Assembly: GCF_002879865.1 (NCBI RefSeq)
Contig: NZ_PNXY01000001.1
Coordinates: 62,001-126,000, forward strand
DNA length: 64,000 bases
Source of the DNA: Paraburkholderia rhynchosiae
Lineage (GTDB): Bacteria; Pseudomonadota; Gammaproteobacteria; Burkholderiales; Burkholderiaceae
Direction of reading: 5' to 3'
The position numbers and the translations under genes were made by a program. A model generated the notes under the pieces. It was not told the origin of the DNA. It did no database searches and was given only the letters and a program-made list of their open reading frames with translations. Positions 7,700 through 16,195 of this stretch are shown one piece after another (position 1 is the stretch's first letter; each line of letters opens with the position of its first letter).

Positions 7700-9139
7700 A
7701 TGGAAGAAGCCCGACACTTCATTGGCGGCGAGTGGTCCGCTGCTTCTGGCGGCGAGACGATCGCCGTGCTCGATCCCTCGGACGGCCAGCCGTTCACGCA
7801 GCTTGCACGCGGCACCGCGGCGGATATCGACGCCGCGGTCCACGCCGCGCGCCGCGCGTTCGAAGGCGCATGGGGCGCGGCAAGTGCGGCCGAACGCGGA
7901 CGTGTGCTGTACCGGCTGTCCATGCTGGTCGCCGCGCGGCAGGAAGAACTGGCGCAACTCGAAGCGCGCGACACGGGCAAGCCGCTCAAACAGGCGCGCG
8001 CCGATTCTGCCGCGCTCGTGCGCTACTTCGAGTTCTACGCCGGCGCGGCGGACAAGCTGCATGGCGAAACACTGCCCTACCAGGCCGGCTACACCGTGAT
8101 GACGATCCGCGAGCCGCATGGCGTAACCGGCCACATCGTGCCCTGGAATTATCCGATGCAGATTTTCGGCCGCAGCGTGGGCGCGGCGCTTGCCACGGGC
8201 AACGCATGTGTCGTCAAACCGGCTGAAGATGCGTGTCTCTCGGTGCTGCGCGTCGCAGAACTCGCGGCCGAAGCGGGCCTGCCCGCAGGCGCGCTGAATA
8301 TCGTCACCGGTTATGGACATGAAGCGGGAGCGGCGCTCGCGCGTCACGCGGGCATCGACCATATTTCGTTTACCGGCTCGCCCGAGACCGGCAAGCTGGT
8401 CACGCAAATGGCCGCCGAAAACCATGTGCCGGTCACGCTCGAACTGGGCGGCAAATCGCCGCAAATCGTCTTTGCCGATGCGGACCTCGACGCCGCGCTG
8501 CCCGTACTCGTGTCGGCGATCGTGCAGAACGCTGGGCAAACCTGTTCAGCGGGCAGCCGCGTGCTGATCGACCGCGCCATTTACGAGCCCTTGCTCGACC
8601 GGCTGAGCGGCGCGTTCAATGCGCTGCGCGTGGGCCCCTCGCACGCGGACCTGGATTGCGGCCCGCTCATCAACGCGAAGCAGCAACGGCGCGTGTGGGA
8701 CTTTCTCTCCGACGCGCAGCACGACGGCATTGCGATGGCCGCGCACGGCGAGGTGATTCCCGAAGCGCCGGAAAGCGGCTTCTACCAGGCGCCCACGCTA
8801 TTGCGCGATGTGCCCGCGAGCCACCGTCTCGCACGCGACGAAGTGTTCGGACCCGTGCTCGCCGCCATGTCCTTCAGCGACGAAGACGAAGCGCTCGCGC
8901 TCGCCAACGGCACACAATACGGACTCGTGGCCGGCATCTGGACGCGCGACGGCGCTCGGCAGATGCGTCTCGCGCGGCGGCTGCGCTCAGGCCAGGTGTT
9001 CATCAACAACTATGGCGCGGGCGGCGGCGTCGAATTGCCGTTCGGCGGCGTGAAGCATTCGGGCCACGGGCGCGAGAAGGGTTTCGAGGCGCTGTACGGC
9101 TTCACGGTGCTGAAGACCATTGCCATCCGGCACGGCTAG
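7700..9139 (+). CDS. NAD(P)-dependent aldehyde dehydrogenase
   Basis: 479 residues from the ATG at 7700, which has a clear AAGGAG. The ALDH superfamily oxidises an aldehyde to the carboxylic acid. The catalytic set is complete: N150 in VPWNYPM, K173 in VVKPAE, general base E248 in LELGGKSP and nucleophile C282 in NAGQTCSAG. Overall it resembles betaine-aldehyde or gamma-aminobutyraldehyde dehydrogenase-type class I ALDHs, but substrate cannot be read from the motifs. It is followed by an SDR gene (55-base gap) and an MFS permease on the same strand, suggesting a small alcohol-to-aldehyde-to-acid catabolic operon with its own uptake system. Confidence 0.92.
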   Translation: MEEARHFIGGEWSAASGGETIAVLDPSDGQPFTQLARGTAADIDAAVHAARRAFEGAWGAASAAERGRVLYRLSMLVAARQEELAQLEARDTGKPLKQARADSAALVRYFEFYAGAADKLHGETLPYQAGYTVMTIREPHGVTGHIVPWNYPMQIFGRSVGAALATGNACVVKPAEDACLSVLRVAELAAEAGLPAGALNIVTGYGHEAGAALARHAGIDHISFTGSPETGKLVTQMAAENHVPVTLELGGKSPQIVFADADLDAALPVLVSAIVQNAGQTCSAGSRVLIDRAIYEPLLDRLSGAFNALRVGPSHADLDCGPLINAKQQRRVWDFLSDAQHDGIAMAAHGEVIPEAPESGFYQAPTLLRDVPASHRLARDEVFGPVLAAMSFSDEDEALALANGTQYGLVAGIWTRDGARQMRLARRLRSGQVFINNYGAGGGVELPFGGVKHSGHGREKGFEALYGFTVLKTIAIRHG

Positions 9140-9194
9140 TTCTTGCTACGCGCTGGTTCACGAATCAACACTCACAACAAATAGCGGAGACATC

Positions 9195-9953
9195 ATGCGG
9201 TTGACAGGTAAAACGGCCATCGTCACGGGTGGCGGCTCAGGTTTCGGCGAAGGCATCGCGAAGACCTACGCGCGCGAAGGCGCGAACGTCGTGGTCAACG
9301 ATCTCAACGGTCCCGCCGCCGAGCGCGTTGCGAGCGAAATCGCGCTGGCCGGCGGCAAGGCCATCGCGGTCGCGGGCAACGTCGCGCAACGTGAGGACTG
9401 GCAAAAGCTGCGCGAGGCGGCGCTCGAGGACTTCGGCAGCGTGCAGATCGTCGTCAACAATGCGGGCACCACGCATCGCAACAAGCCGGTGCTCGAAGTC
9501 ACGGAAGCGGAGTTCGACCGCGTCTACGCGGTGAACGTCAAAAGCATCTACTGGAGCGTGCAGGAATTCGTGCCGTACTTTCGTGAGCAAGGCGGTGGCA
9601 ATTTCATCAATATCGCGTCGACGGCGGGCGTGCGGCCGCGCCCCGGACTCGTCTGGTACAACGGCAGCAAGGGCGCGGTGATCATCGCGAGCAAGTCGCT
9701 CGCCGTGGAACTCGGCCAGGACCGCATTCGCGTGAACTGCGTGAATCCGGTGATCGGCGAAACGGCGCTGCTTTCGGAATTCATGGGCGTCGAAGATACC
9801 CCCGAAAACCGCCAGCGCTTTCTCGCCGGCATTCCGCTCGGACGCTTCTCGACGCCGCAGGACATCGCCAACGCCGCGCTCTATCTGGCTTCTGATGAGG
9901 CGGAGTTCATCACCGGCGTGTGTCTGGAAGTGGACGGCGGGCGCTGCGTGTAG
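9195..9953 (+). CDS. Short-chain dehydrogenase/reductase
   Basis: 252 residues from the ATG at 9195, with a GGAGA just upstream. Classical SDR: cofactor motif TGGGSGFG (11-18), NNAG (88-91), and the catalytic S142, Y155 and K159 (YNGSK). D36 in VVVNDLNG suggests NAD(H) preference. The C-terminus ends FITGVCLEVDGG, typical of the 3-oxoacyl-ACP reductase/glucose dehydrogenase subgroup. Placed between an aldehyde dehydrogenase and an MFS permease, it probably oxidises an alcohol or hydroxy compound that feeds the dehydrogenase; the substrate is unknown. Confidence 0.92.
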   Translation: MRLTGKTAIVTGGGSGFGEGIAKTYAREGANVVVNDLNGPAAERVASEIALAGGKAIAVAGNVAQREDWQKLREAALEDFGSVQIVVNNAGTTHRNKPVLEVTEAEFDRVYAVNVKSIYWSVQEFVPYFREQGGGNFINIASTAGVRPRPGLVWYNGSKGAVIIASKSLAVELGQDRIRVNCVNPVIGETALLSEFMGVEDTPENRQRFLAGIPLGRFSTPQDIANAALYLASDEAEFITGVCLEVDGGRCV

Positions 9954-9998
9954 CGGCTGCATGTAGCCTCGCGCCGCCGCATTCGTGTGTCCTGAGCA

Positions 9999-10020
9999 AG
10001 GGCCGTTCACGCACGGCCCT
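9999..10020 (+). terminator. Hairpin between the SDR and MFS genes
   Basis: AGGGCCGT (9999-10006) pairs with ACGGCCCT (10013-10020) with a six-base loop, about 46 bases after the SDR stop. No T run follows. It may attenuate or stabilise the transcript ahead of the MFS gene. Confidence 0.4.
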
Positions 10021-10128
10021 CGCCGGGCTCAGTGTTTTCCCCCGGTATCTATTTGCCGTGCGAGCCGCGCCGCGCGGCTAGAATCGATCGACGCGGCACT
10101 TCAAATCCACAAGAAGAGAGGAGACACC

Positions 10129-11448
10129 ATGGCTAGTCCCGCAGATCCGCTCCACCATCCCGGCGCGGGTGCGCCACCTTCCACTTTCGAAGAGGCCACC
10201 TACCGCAAAGTCAACTGGCGGCTCGCTCCGCTCCTGATGCTCTGCTACGTGGTCGCGTATCTGGACCGCGTGAACGTCGGCTTCGCCAAGCTGCAAATGA
10301 CAACCGACCTGGGCTTAAGCGATGCGGTGTATGGCTTCGGCGCGGGCATTTTCTTTGTCGGCTATTTCTTCTTCGAAATCCCGAGCAATGTGATCCTGCA
10401 CAAGGTGGGCGCCCGAGTTTGGATCGCGCGGATCATGGTGTCGTGGGGCGTGATCTCCATGCTGACCATGTTCGTCACTACGCCGACCATGTTCTACGTG
10501 ATGCGTTTCCTGCTCGGCCTGGCTGAAGCGGGCTTCTTCCCCGGCATCATTCTGTATCTCACCTACTGGTATCCGTCGCATCGGCGCGGCCGGATGACGA
10601 CATGGTTCATGACGGCCATCGCGCTGTCGGGTGTGATCGGCGGTCCGGTGTCGGGCTTTATCCTCAAGACGTTCAATGGCATGAACGGCTGGCACGGCTG
10701 GCAGTGGCTGTTTCTGCTCGAAGGGATACCCTCGGTGCTGGTCGGCATTCTGGTGTTCGTCGCGCTCGACGACCGCATTTCGAAAGCGAAGTGGCTGACG
10801 AAGGAAGAACAGGATCTGCTGCAGCGTCACGTATCCGCCGAAGAAGCTACCAAGCACGACATGCCGATCCGCCAGGTGCTCACGAATGGCCGCGTGCTGA
10901 TGCTGAGCTTCACTTACTTTTCGTTCGTGATGGGTCTCTATGGTGTGAGCTTCTGGCTGCCGACTATTATCAAGGCGACCGGTGTGACCGATGCGTTGAT
11001 GATTGGCCTGCTTTCCGCGATTCCGTTCGCGGCGGCAGTGGTAGCGATGGTGTTCGTCGCGCGCAGCGCGGATCGTCATCGCGAGCGGCGCTGGCATATC
11101 GCACTCCCGGCGTTTGCGGGGGCGATTGGGCTGGTGCTGTCGGTCGTGTGGGCGCACAACACGTTGCTCGCGATGGCATCTCTCACGCTTGCGACTATGG
11201 GCATTCTCACTACGTTGCCGCTGTTCTGGAGTTTGCCTACGGCGATCCTTGCGGGGACGGGTGCGGCGGCTGGGATCGCGATGATTAATTCGATCGGGAA
11301 TCTGGCGGGGTTTCTCAGTCCGTATGCGGTTGGGTGGTTGAAGCAGGTGACTGCGGCTAATGATTCGGGGATGTATATGTTGGCGGCATTTATGGTTTTG
11401 GGCGGGTTGCTTGCGGTTAGTGTGCCGGCGAAGATGGTTAATCGATGA
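10129..11448 (+). CDS. MFS transporter, anion:cation symporter (phthalate permease-like) family
   Basis: 439 residues, start ATG at 10129 with GAGAGGAG upstream. About 12 membrane segments. The first segment ends YVVAYLDRVNVGFAKLQM, the hallmark of the ACS family (tartrate, phthalate, glucarate and 4-hydroxyphenylacetate permeases), and the loop motif YWYPSHRRGRM is also typical. It probably imports a carboxylate degraded by the preceding dehydrogenases. From about 11140 to the stop the codon choice changes from mainly C-ending to G- and T-ending codons, an internal compositional shift. A terminator-like hairpin follows. Confidence 0.9.
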   Translation: MASPADPLHHPGAGAPPSTFEEATYRKVNWRLAPLLMLCYVVAYLDRVNVGFAKLQMTTDLGLSDAVYGFGAGIFFVGYFFFEIPSNVILHKVGARVWIARIMVSWGVISMLTMFVTTPTMFYVMRFLLGLAEAGFFPGIILYLTYWYPSHRRGRMTTWFMTAIALSGVIGGPVSGFILKTFNGMNGWHGWQWLFLLEGIPSVLVGILVFVALDDRISKAKWLTKEEQDLLQRHVSAEEATKHDMPIRQVLTNGRVLMLSFTYFSFVMGLYGVSFWLPTIIKATGVTDALMIGLLSAIPFAAAVVAMVFVARSADRHRERRWHIALPAFAGAIGLVLSVVWAHNTLLAMASLTLATMGILTTLPLFWSLPTAILAGTGAAAGIAMINSIGNLAGFLSPYAVGWLKQVTAANDSGMYMLAAFMVLGGLLAVSVPAKMVNR

Positions 11449-11471
11449 GTTGAAGTGGATTGCTGGTCTTG

Positions 11472-11502
11472 AAGCCCGGGCGGCGATGTGCCGCTGGGGC
11501 TT
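11472..11502 (+). terminator. Terminator after the ACS-family MFS gene
   Basis: The 13-base arm at 11472-11484 (AAGCCC...GCGGC) pairs with 11490-11502 (GCCGC...GGGCTT) apart from a two-base internal mismatch; the loop is five bases and TGTCTT follows. The rest of the 11449-11698 gap shows nothing coding. Confidence 0.6.
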
Positions 11503-11698
11503 TGTCTTCCCGGAGGCAGAGCCGCGGGCTGGCGCGAGAAACTGGCCGCTTGGCCGAGGTGCCGTCAGACGGCGGATAAAAGCGGCTTGTGTCAGGGGGT
11601 GGGCGGGGGTAGTCAGCCATCTCCGGTCTTTCGATTGAAATCTGAGTCGGACGTTCGGCGTCTAAAATCGGGGTAACGTAAACTTTCCGAAGCCAATC

Positions 11699-12514
11699 AT
11701 GCGCTCATGGCGGCTCGATCGTCCCAGCCCGTCGGGACAGTTGGATCTTTCGCGGGCGACAAGCCTGGTCACATCCATCGGGTGTGCCGATTCCAATGCG
11801 TTTGCCGCGGAAGTCTTGAAGCTGCTGGGGAATGCCGCAGGAATCTCGCAGTGCACCGTATTTGCATACGAATTTGGCACACGCCCCAGGACGATATCCG
11901 TGGCAGATCACCGTGGCGGCCGATTTTTACGCGACGTAGCAGATGCCTACGCTAAACGCTTCTACGCCCTCGACGGCAATCAAACGATCGTCTCGGCAGC
12001 CAGTTCCCAGAAAAGTTCGGTCGTCCTGCTGCATCAGCAAACCAGCGAAGACGTCTTGCACGAGGATTACCGCGCTGCTTGCTATCACCGGCCCAATGTG
12101 TCGGGCCGGCTTTCCCTTTTGCTGCAGCCGTCGCAGGGCGTCTGGCTGTCAGTCAATCTCTATCGCGACCGTAGGCATGGACATTTTCACCAGAACGAAA
12201 TCGCGCTGATTGAGGCCTACGCCCCGCTGATCGCTCAGGCGGCCGGGCATCATTACACGCTCTGTGGTCAGATTCAGACCGGTATTCCGCAGTTGATGTT
12301 GACTCGGGTCCGCGGAATCTGCCCAGATTTGTCCAGGCGAGAACTCGATGTGCTCTGCGGCGTTCTGGAGGGCCGCACCGCGCAAGAGATCGGGGAGCTG
12401 ATGGGTATCAAGCCCTCCAGCGTCGTGACCTACCAGAAGCGCGCCTATCGCCGCCTTGGAATTTCGAGCCAACGCCAGTTATTCGCCTTGTGCCTGGCTC
12501 CCGGCAGGAATTGA
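11699..12514 (+). CDS. LuxR-family transcriptional regulator
   Basis: 271 residues. The C-terminal 60 residues are a GerE/LuxR helix-turn-helix: LSRRELDVLCGVLEGRTAQE then IGELMGIKPSSVVTYQKRAY, with the usual LSxRExxVL start and the recognition helix around residues 235-250. The N-terminal part has no receiver-domain aspartate pattern and no clear autoinducer-binding signature; it looks like a small sensory domain (residues 25-190) of unknown ligand. It lies 227 bases upstream of the MFS and flavin monooxygenase genes on the same strand and is the likely regulator of that cluster. The ribosome-binding site is weak. Confidence 0.88.
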   Translation: MRSWRLDRPSPSGQLDLSRATSLVTSIGCADSNAFAAEVLKLLGNAAGISQCTVFAYEFGTRPRTISVADHRGGRFLRDVADAYAKRFYALDGNQTIVSAASSQKSSVVLLHQQTSEDVLHEDYRAACYHRPNVSGRLSLLLQPSQGVWLSVNLYRDRRHGHFHQNEIALIEAYAPLIAQAAGHHYTLCGQIQTGIPQLMLTRVRGICPDLSRRELDVLCGVLEGRTAQEIGELMGIKPSSVVTYQKRAYRRLGISSQRQLFALCLAPGRN

Positions 12515-12741
12515 TCCCGCACTGTCCCGCCAGTCCGACGACGGCTGCTCACGCCGCCGCGTGACGCAAAGGGTTTCTCCTGGTCCATCTCGCCCTTCAA
12601 GATGTACCCAATTTGGGGACATCGCGAAATAGCGGCACTCCATACTCCAGTCATCGCCATACCTCGCCTCCCGGCCGAGCTTGACGCGATTGCATTGAGT
12701 GCGCTGCGCTCGAGATAGACCTCCACGCGGAGACAACCTAC

Positions 12742-14133
12742 ATGGAAACGACCCGATCGGCCGATCACGGCCCGTTGCGCGAAGAGCGTTCGGACGCCGC
12801 CGGACCGGACCCCGCCTTGCTTGAAAAGCATGTCATGGCCAAAGTCTCGCGGCACCTGCTGTGGTTCCTCTTCGCCCTGTTCTTCTTCTCGTTCCTGGAT
12901 CGGATCAATATTGGATTCGCCGGACTAACCATGATGAAGGATCTAGGGCTTTCGGGAACCCAATTCGGTCTGGCCACGACGCTGTTCTATATCGCCTACA
13001 TCGCGTTCGGCATTCCGAGCAACATCGTCTTGGCACGCATTGGCGCAAGGAAATGGATTGGGTCCATCATGATCGCGTGGGGACTGGCATCCACGGCAAC
13101 CATGTTTGCGTCCAGTCCGAACACGTTATATCTGCTGCGCGTTTTGGTCGGCGTGACCGAAGCCGGGTTTCTGCCGGGCATTTTGCTCTACATGACCTAC
13201 TGGTTTCCGAGTGCCTATCGCGCGAGAGCCAATGCCTTGTTCATGATTGCAATGCCGGTGACGGCCGCCGTGGGCTCCGCGCTGTCAGGATACATCCTCG
13301 CACTGGACGGGACCCTCGGACTCAAAGGGTGGCAATGGCTGTTTTTTCTGGAAGGCTTGCCCTCGGCAATCTTGGGACTGGTTGTGTTCGCCTATCTGCA
13401 TGATGCCCCGGAAAAGGCAAGCTGGCTCAGCGCGGGTGAGAAGCGCAAGCTGTCACAGACACTTGCAGCGGAGCACCAGGCCGATCCCGTGCCCCGCGCG
13501 TCGGCAACGGCAGAAAGAAGCCTTGTCAGCGAACTCGTCTCGCCGACCGTGATCAAGTTTGCACTCGCGTATTTCTGCCTCGTCAACACCCTCGCCATGG
13601 TCGCGGTCTGGACACCGCTGATCGTGAAGAGCTTCAGCGCTGACGCGAGCAACCGCACTATCGGTCTGCTGGCTGCAATTCCGCAAATCTGCACCATCGT
13701 CGCGATGATCTGGTGGGGAAGACGTTCTGACCGGAAGCAGGAGCGCAAATGGCATCTCATGCTGCCTATGCTGTTCTCCGCTGCTGGCTGGCTTTGCACG
13801 GCTTACTCGGCAAACCCCGTCATCCAGATGCTGGGGATCTGCCTGGCGTCGGCAGGGTCGTACACCGCCATGTCGATCTTTTGGACGACGCCGGATCACG
13901 CCCTGAGCTTCCGGGCCCGTGCCGTCGGCATTGCAGTGATCAATGCCACTGGCAATATCGGCTCGGCCTTGAATCCGCTGGTGGTGGGCTGGCTGAAAGA
14001 CCTGACGCACAGTTTCTCCGCTGGGTTGCTTTACGCGGCGGCACTGCTTGTGATCGGCGCCATCGTAGTGGCGGTGCTGCCGATCGAGCCGACGCGCCAG
14101 CGCCGCACTGAACCATCAGGCAGCCTTGGTTAG
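12742..14133 (+). CDS. MFS transporter, ACS family
   Basis: 463 residues; start ATG at 12742 after CGGAGACAACCTAC. It has twelve predicted membrane segments. The ACS-family marker FFSFLDRINIGFAGLTMMKD follows the first segment, the loop motif YWFPSAYRARA sits between segments 4 and 5, and GRRSDRKQERKWH between 8 and 9. It probably takes up the carboxylate substrate of the flavin monooxygenase encoded 117 bases downstream. The gene uses visibly more A/T-ending codons than the core genes here, suggesting acquisition. It is a paralogue-level relative of the transporter at 10129-11448, with clearly different sequence. Confidence 0.9.
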   Translation: METTRSADHGPLREERSDAAGPDPALLEKHVMAKVSRHLLWFLFALFFFSFLDRINIGFAGLTMMKDLGLSGTQFGLATTLFYIAYIAFGIPSNIVLARIGARKWIGSIMIAWGLASTATMFASSPNTLYLLRVLVGVTEAGFLPGILLYMTYWFPSAYRARANALFMIAMPVTAAVGSALSGYILALDGTLGLKGWQWLFFLEGLPSAILGLVVFAYLHDAPEKASWLSAGEKRKLSQTLAAEHQADPVPRASATAERSLVSELVSPTVIKFALAYFCLVNTLAMVAVWTPLIVKSFSADASNRTIGLLAAIPQICTIVAMIWWGRRSDRKQERKWHLMLPMLFSAAGWLCTAYSANPVIQMLGICLASAGSYTAMSIFWTTPDHALSFRARAVGIAVINATGNIGSALNPLVVGWLKDLTHSFSAGLLYAAALLVIGAIVVAVLPIEPTRQRRTEPSGSLG

Positions 14134-14250
14134 AGGGAGCTTGCTGCGCCGATTGTGCGACTCCAACTACGACAAATGTCTGGCGACGAGATACAGCCCA
14201 TGCACGGTCCCCAGCCGCACTTCGCCCAAGAATTCGTTAAGGAGCAAACA

Positions 14251-15948
14251 ATGGAATTTAAACCGTATCCCTTTTCTGCAAAAAAATACGCAGCCAAGGT
14301 GCCCCAACTGGACAACGGCATCGAGGCGAGGCGACATGCGGTTACGATCGTTGGCGGCGGTCCGGTCGGACTGACCGTTGCCCTCGGCCTCGCGAACCAT
14401 GGCGTTCCCTCGGTATTGATCGAGGCCGACGACTCCGTGTGCTACGGCAGTCGTGCTATCTGTATCTCGCGCCGAAGCCTGGAAATCATCGAGCGCCTGG
14501 GCGCAGCGGACGGATTTCTGAAAACCGGCCTGCCGTGGGCTGGCGGGCGCAGCTTCTACCGCGACACTGAAGTGCTGCATTTCAAGATGCCGCAGGACGA
14601 GGATCAAAAGCTGCCGCCCATGGTGAACCTCGCCCAATACCATATCGAGCAATTCCTGTTGGACGCCGCAGAAAAGAAAGCGGATCTGATTGACATCCGC
14701 TGGCAGACGCGGGTCACCTCGATCGATTCGCGTGCGGACGGCTGCACGCTGAACCTCGCGACATCCGAAGGCCCCTATTCGCTCAACACGGACTGGGTCG
14801 TCGCGTGCGATGGCGGGCGCAGCACGATTCGCGAGGCGCTAGGGCTGCAACTCAAGGGCACGAGCTACGAGGGCCGCTATGTGATCGTCGATATCGAGCT
14901 TGAGAGTGACCGGCCGACCGAACGCCTGGCTTACTTCGACCCGTCGTCCAATCCGGGTTCCACCGTCCTTGTTCACAAGCAGCCTGACAATGTCTGGCGC
15001 ATCGATTATCAACTGCGTGACGGCGAAGACGCTGAACAGGCGGTGAAGCCGGAAAACGTGATCCCGCGGGTGCAAAGCTTGTTGGACATGATGGGCGAGA
15101 GAGGCGATTGGTCACCGATCTGGATCACCATCTACAAGGCCAATGCGCTGACCCTGGAAAGCTATCGTCACGGCCGCGTATTATTTGGTGGCGATGCAGC
15201 TCACCTGGTCCCGATTTTTGGGGTGCGCGGCGCAAACTCCGGCATTGACGATGCGGACAATCTGGCGTGGAAACTGGCCTTTGTGGTGCGGGGTCTCGCG
15301 TCCGGGGGACTGCTCGACAGCTATTCGGCCGAGCGTGTGTTTGCCGCCCACGAAAACCTCAGTTACGGCACAAAGAGTACAGAATTCATGGCGCCGCCGT
15401 CGTTCGCCTTCGATCTGATGCGCAAGGCCGTGCTGAGTCTCGCGATCAAGCATGAATGCGTGCGTTCCTTGATCAATCCGCGGCAGACCTCGGCAATCAC
15501 GTATACCGCGTCGCCGCTAAATGCTGCGGAAACAGAGCCCGGCGCATTTACGCGGGGGCCGGTGCCCGGCGCCGTTCTCCCCGAGTGCCCGTTGACGATC
15601 GTCGAGGGCGGTAACGCGAGCGCAGCTCACCTGACAGACCTTGTCACCCCCTGTTTCACGGCCTTGTATTTTAGCGAAGACGGCAGGGTACCCGCGCAGT
15701 TCTCTGCGCTCGAAGAAACACTGCAAGGCGAGACCCTGCCGTTCAAGGTGATTCCCCTGACTGCGCATCTGCATCCTGAGACTAGACGCGATCACAACTG
15801 GGACCACACGGGTAGGCTGTTTGCCATGTTCGGCGCCAAACCGGGCACCGTCTATCTGGTTCGTCCTGACGGTCATGTGCTCGGACGCTGGCATGCGGCA
15901 GCAGCTGCGGACATTACCGCGGCCATCCACCACGCCCTTCACACGTGA
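14251..15948 (+). CDS. FAD-dependent aromatic monooxygenase (MhpA/PheA-TfdB type)
   Basis: 565 residues from the ATG at 14251, with TAAGGAG upstream. It belongs to the class A flavoprotein hydroxylases, which insert one oxygen atom using NAD(P)H, usually ortho or para to a phenolic hydroxyl. It has the dinucleotide motif VTIVGGGPVGL (31-41), the DG motif VVACDGGRSTIREALG and the GD motif FGGDAAHLVPIFG. After the GD motif the usual GQGMN is replaced by VRGANSGIDDADNLAWKL, an unusual variant. The last 150 residues fit the thioredoxin-like C-terminal domain of the phenol hydroxylase branch. It lies between an MFS permease and a DUF2783 gene. Substrate not identified. Confidence 0.9.
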   Translation: MEFKPYPFSAKKYAAKVPQLDNGIEARRHAVTIVGGGPVGLTVALGLANHGVPSVLIEADDSVCYGSRAICISRRSLEIIERLGAADGFLKTGLPWAGGRSFYRDTEVLHFKMPQDEDQKLPPMVNLAQYHIEQFLLDAAEKKADLIDIRWQTRVTSIDSRADGCTLNLATSEGPYSLNTDWVVACDGGRSTIREALGLQLKGTSYEGRYVIVDIELESDRPTERLAYFDPSSNPGSTVLVHKQPDNVWRIDYQLRDGEDAEQAVKPENVIPRVQSLLDMMGERGDWSPIWITIYKANALTLESYRHGRVLFGGDAAHLVPIFGVRGANSGIDDADNLAWKLAFVVRGLASGGLLDSYSAERVFAAHENLSYGTKSTEFMAPPSFAFDLMRKAVLSLAIKHECVRSLINPRQTSAITYTASPLNAAETEPGAFTRGPVPGAVLPECPLTIVEGGNASAAHLTDLVTPCFTALYFSEDGRVPAQFSALEETLQGETLPFKVIPLTAHLHPETRRDHNWDHTGRLFAMFGAKPGTVYLVRPDGHVLGRWHAAAAADITAAIHHALHT

Positions 15949-15976
15949 TCACGATCGATCTGATAAGGAGAACGCC

Positions 15977-16156
15977 ATGACCGACAGCGACCTCGATACC
16001 ATCTATACCCGACTGTGCAAGACCATGACGCAACTGGGCGAGGCCAACGCATCCTTGTTTCTCGCACGTTTTGCGATGCTCGCGATCCATACGATCGACG
16101 ACCCGGCCGTTGCGCTGCACCTGATCGACGATGCAAGCGAGGGGATGCCTGAATAA
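15977..16156 (+). CDS. DUF2783 small protein
   Basis: 59 residues, ATG at 15977 preceded by AAGGAG. It starts 28 bases after the monooxygenase stop. The sequence (DLDTIYTRLCKTMTQLGEA, then LFLARFAMLAIHTIDD) is predicted to be mostly helical and matches the DUF2783 family, whose members are generally encoded directly beside FAD-dependent hydroxylases. A role as a small accessory subunit or stabiliser is an inference from that linkage. The gene is convergent with the GlxA regulator gene, 39 bases apart. Confidence 0.8.
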   Translation: MTDSDLDTIYTRLCKTMTQLGEANASLFLARFAMLAIHTIDDPAVALHLIDDASEGMPE

Positions 16157-16195
16157 GTGCCGGGTTGCGGCGACAGCCCTATCGCAATGGCAACT

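Noticed and set aside
11488..11676. A 62-codon plus-strand frame after the MFS gene
   Set aside because: It covers the terminator hairpin, has no ribosome-binding site and atypical codons.
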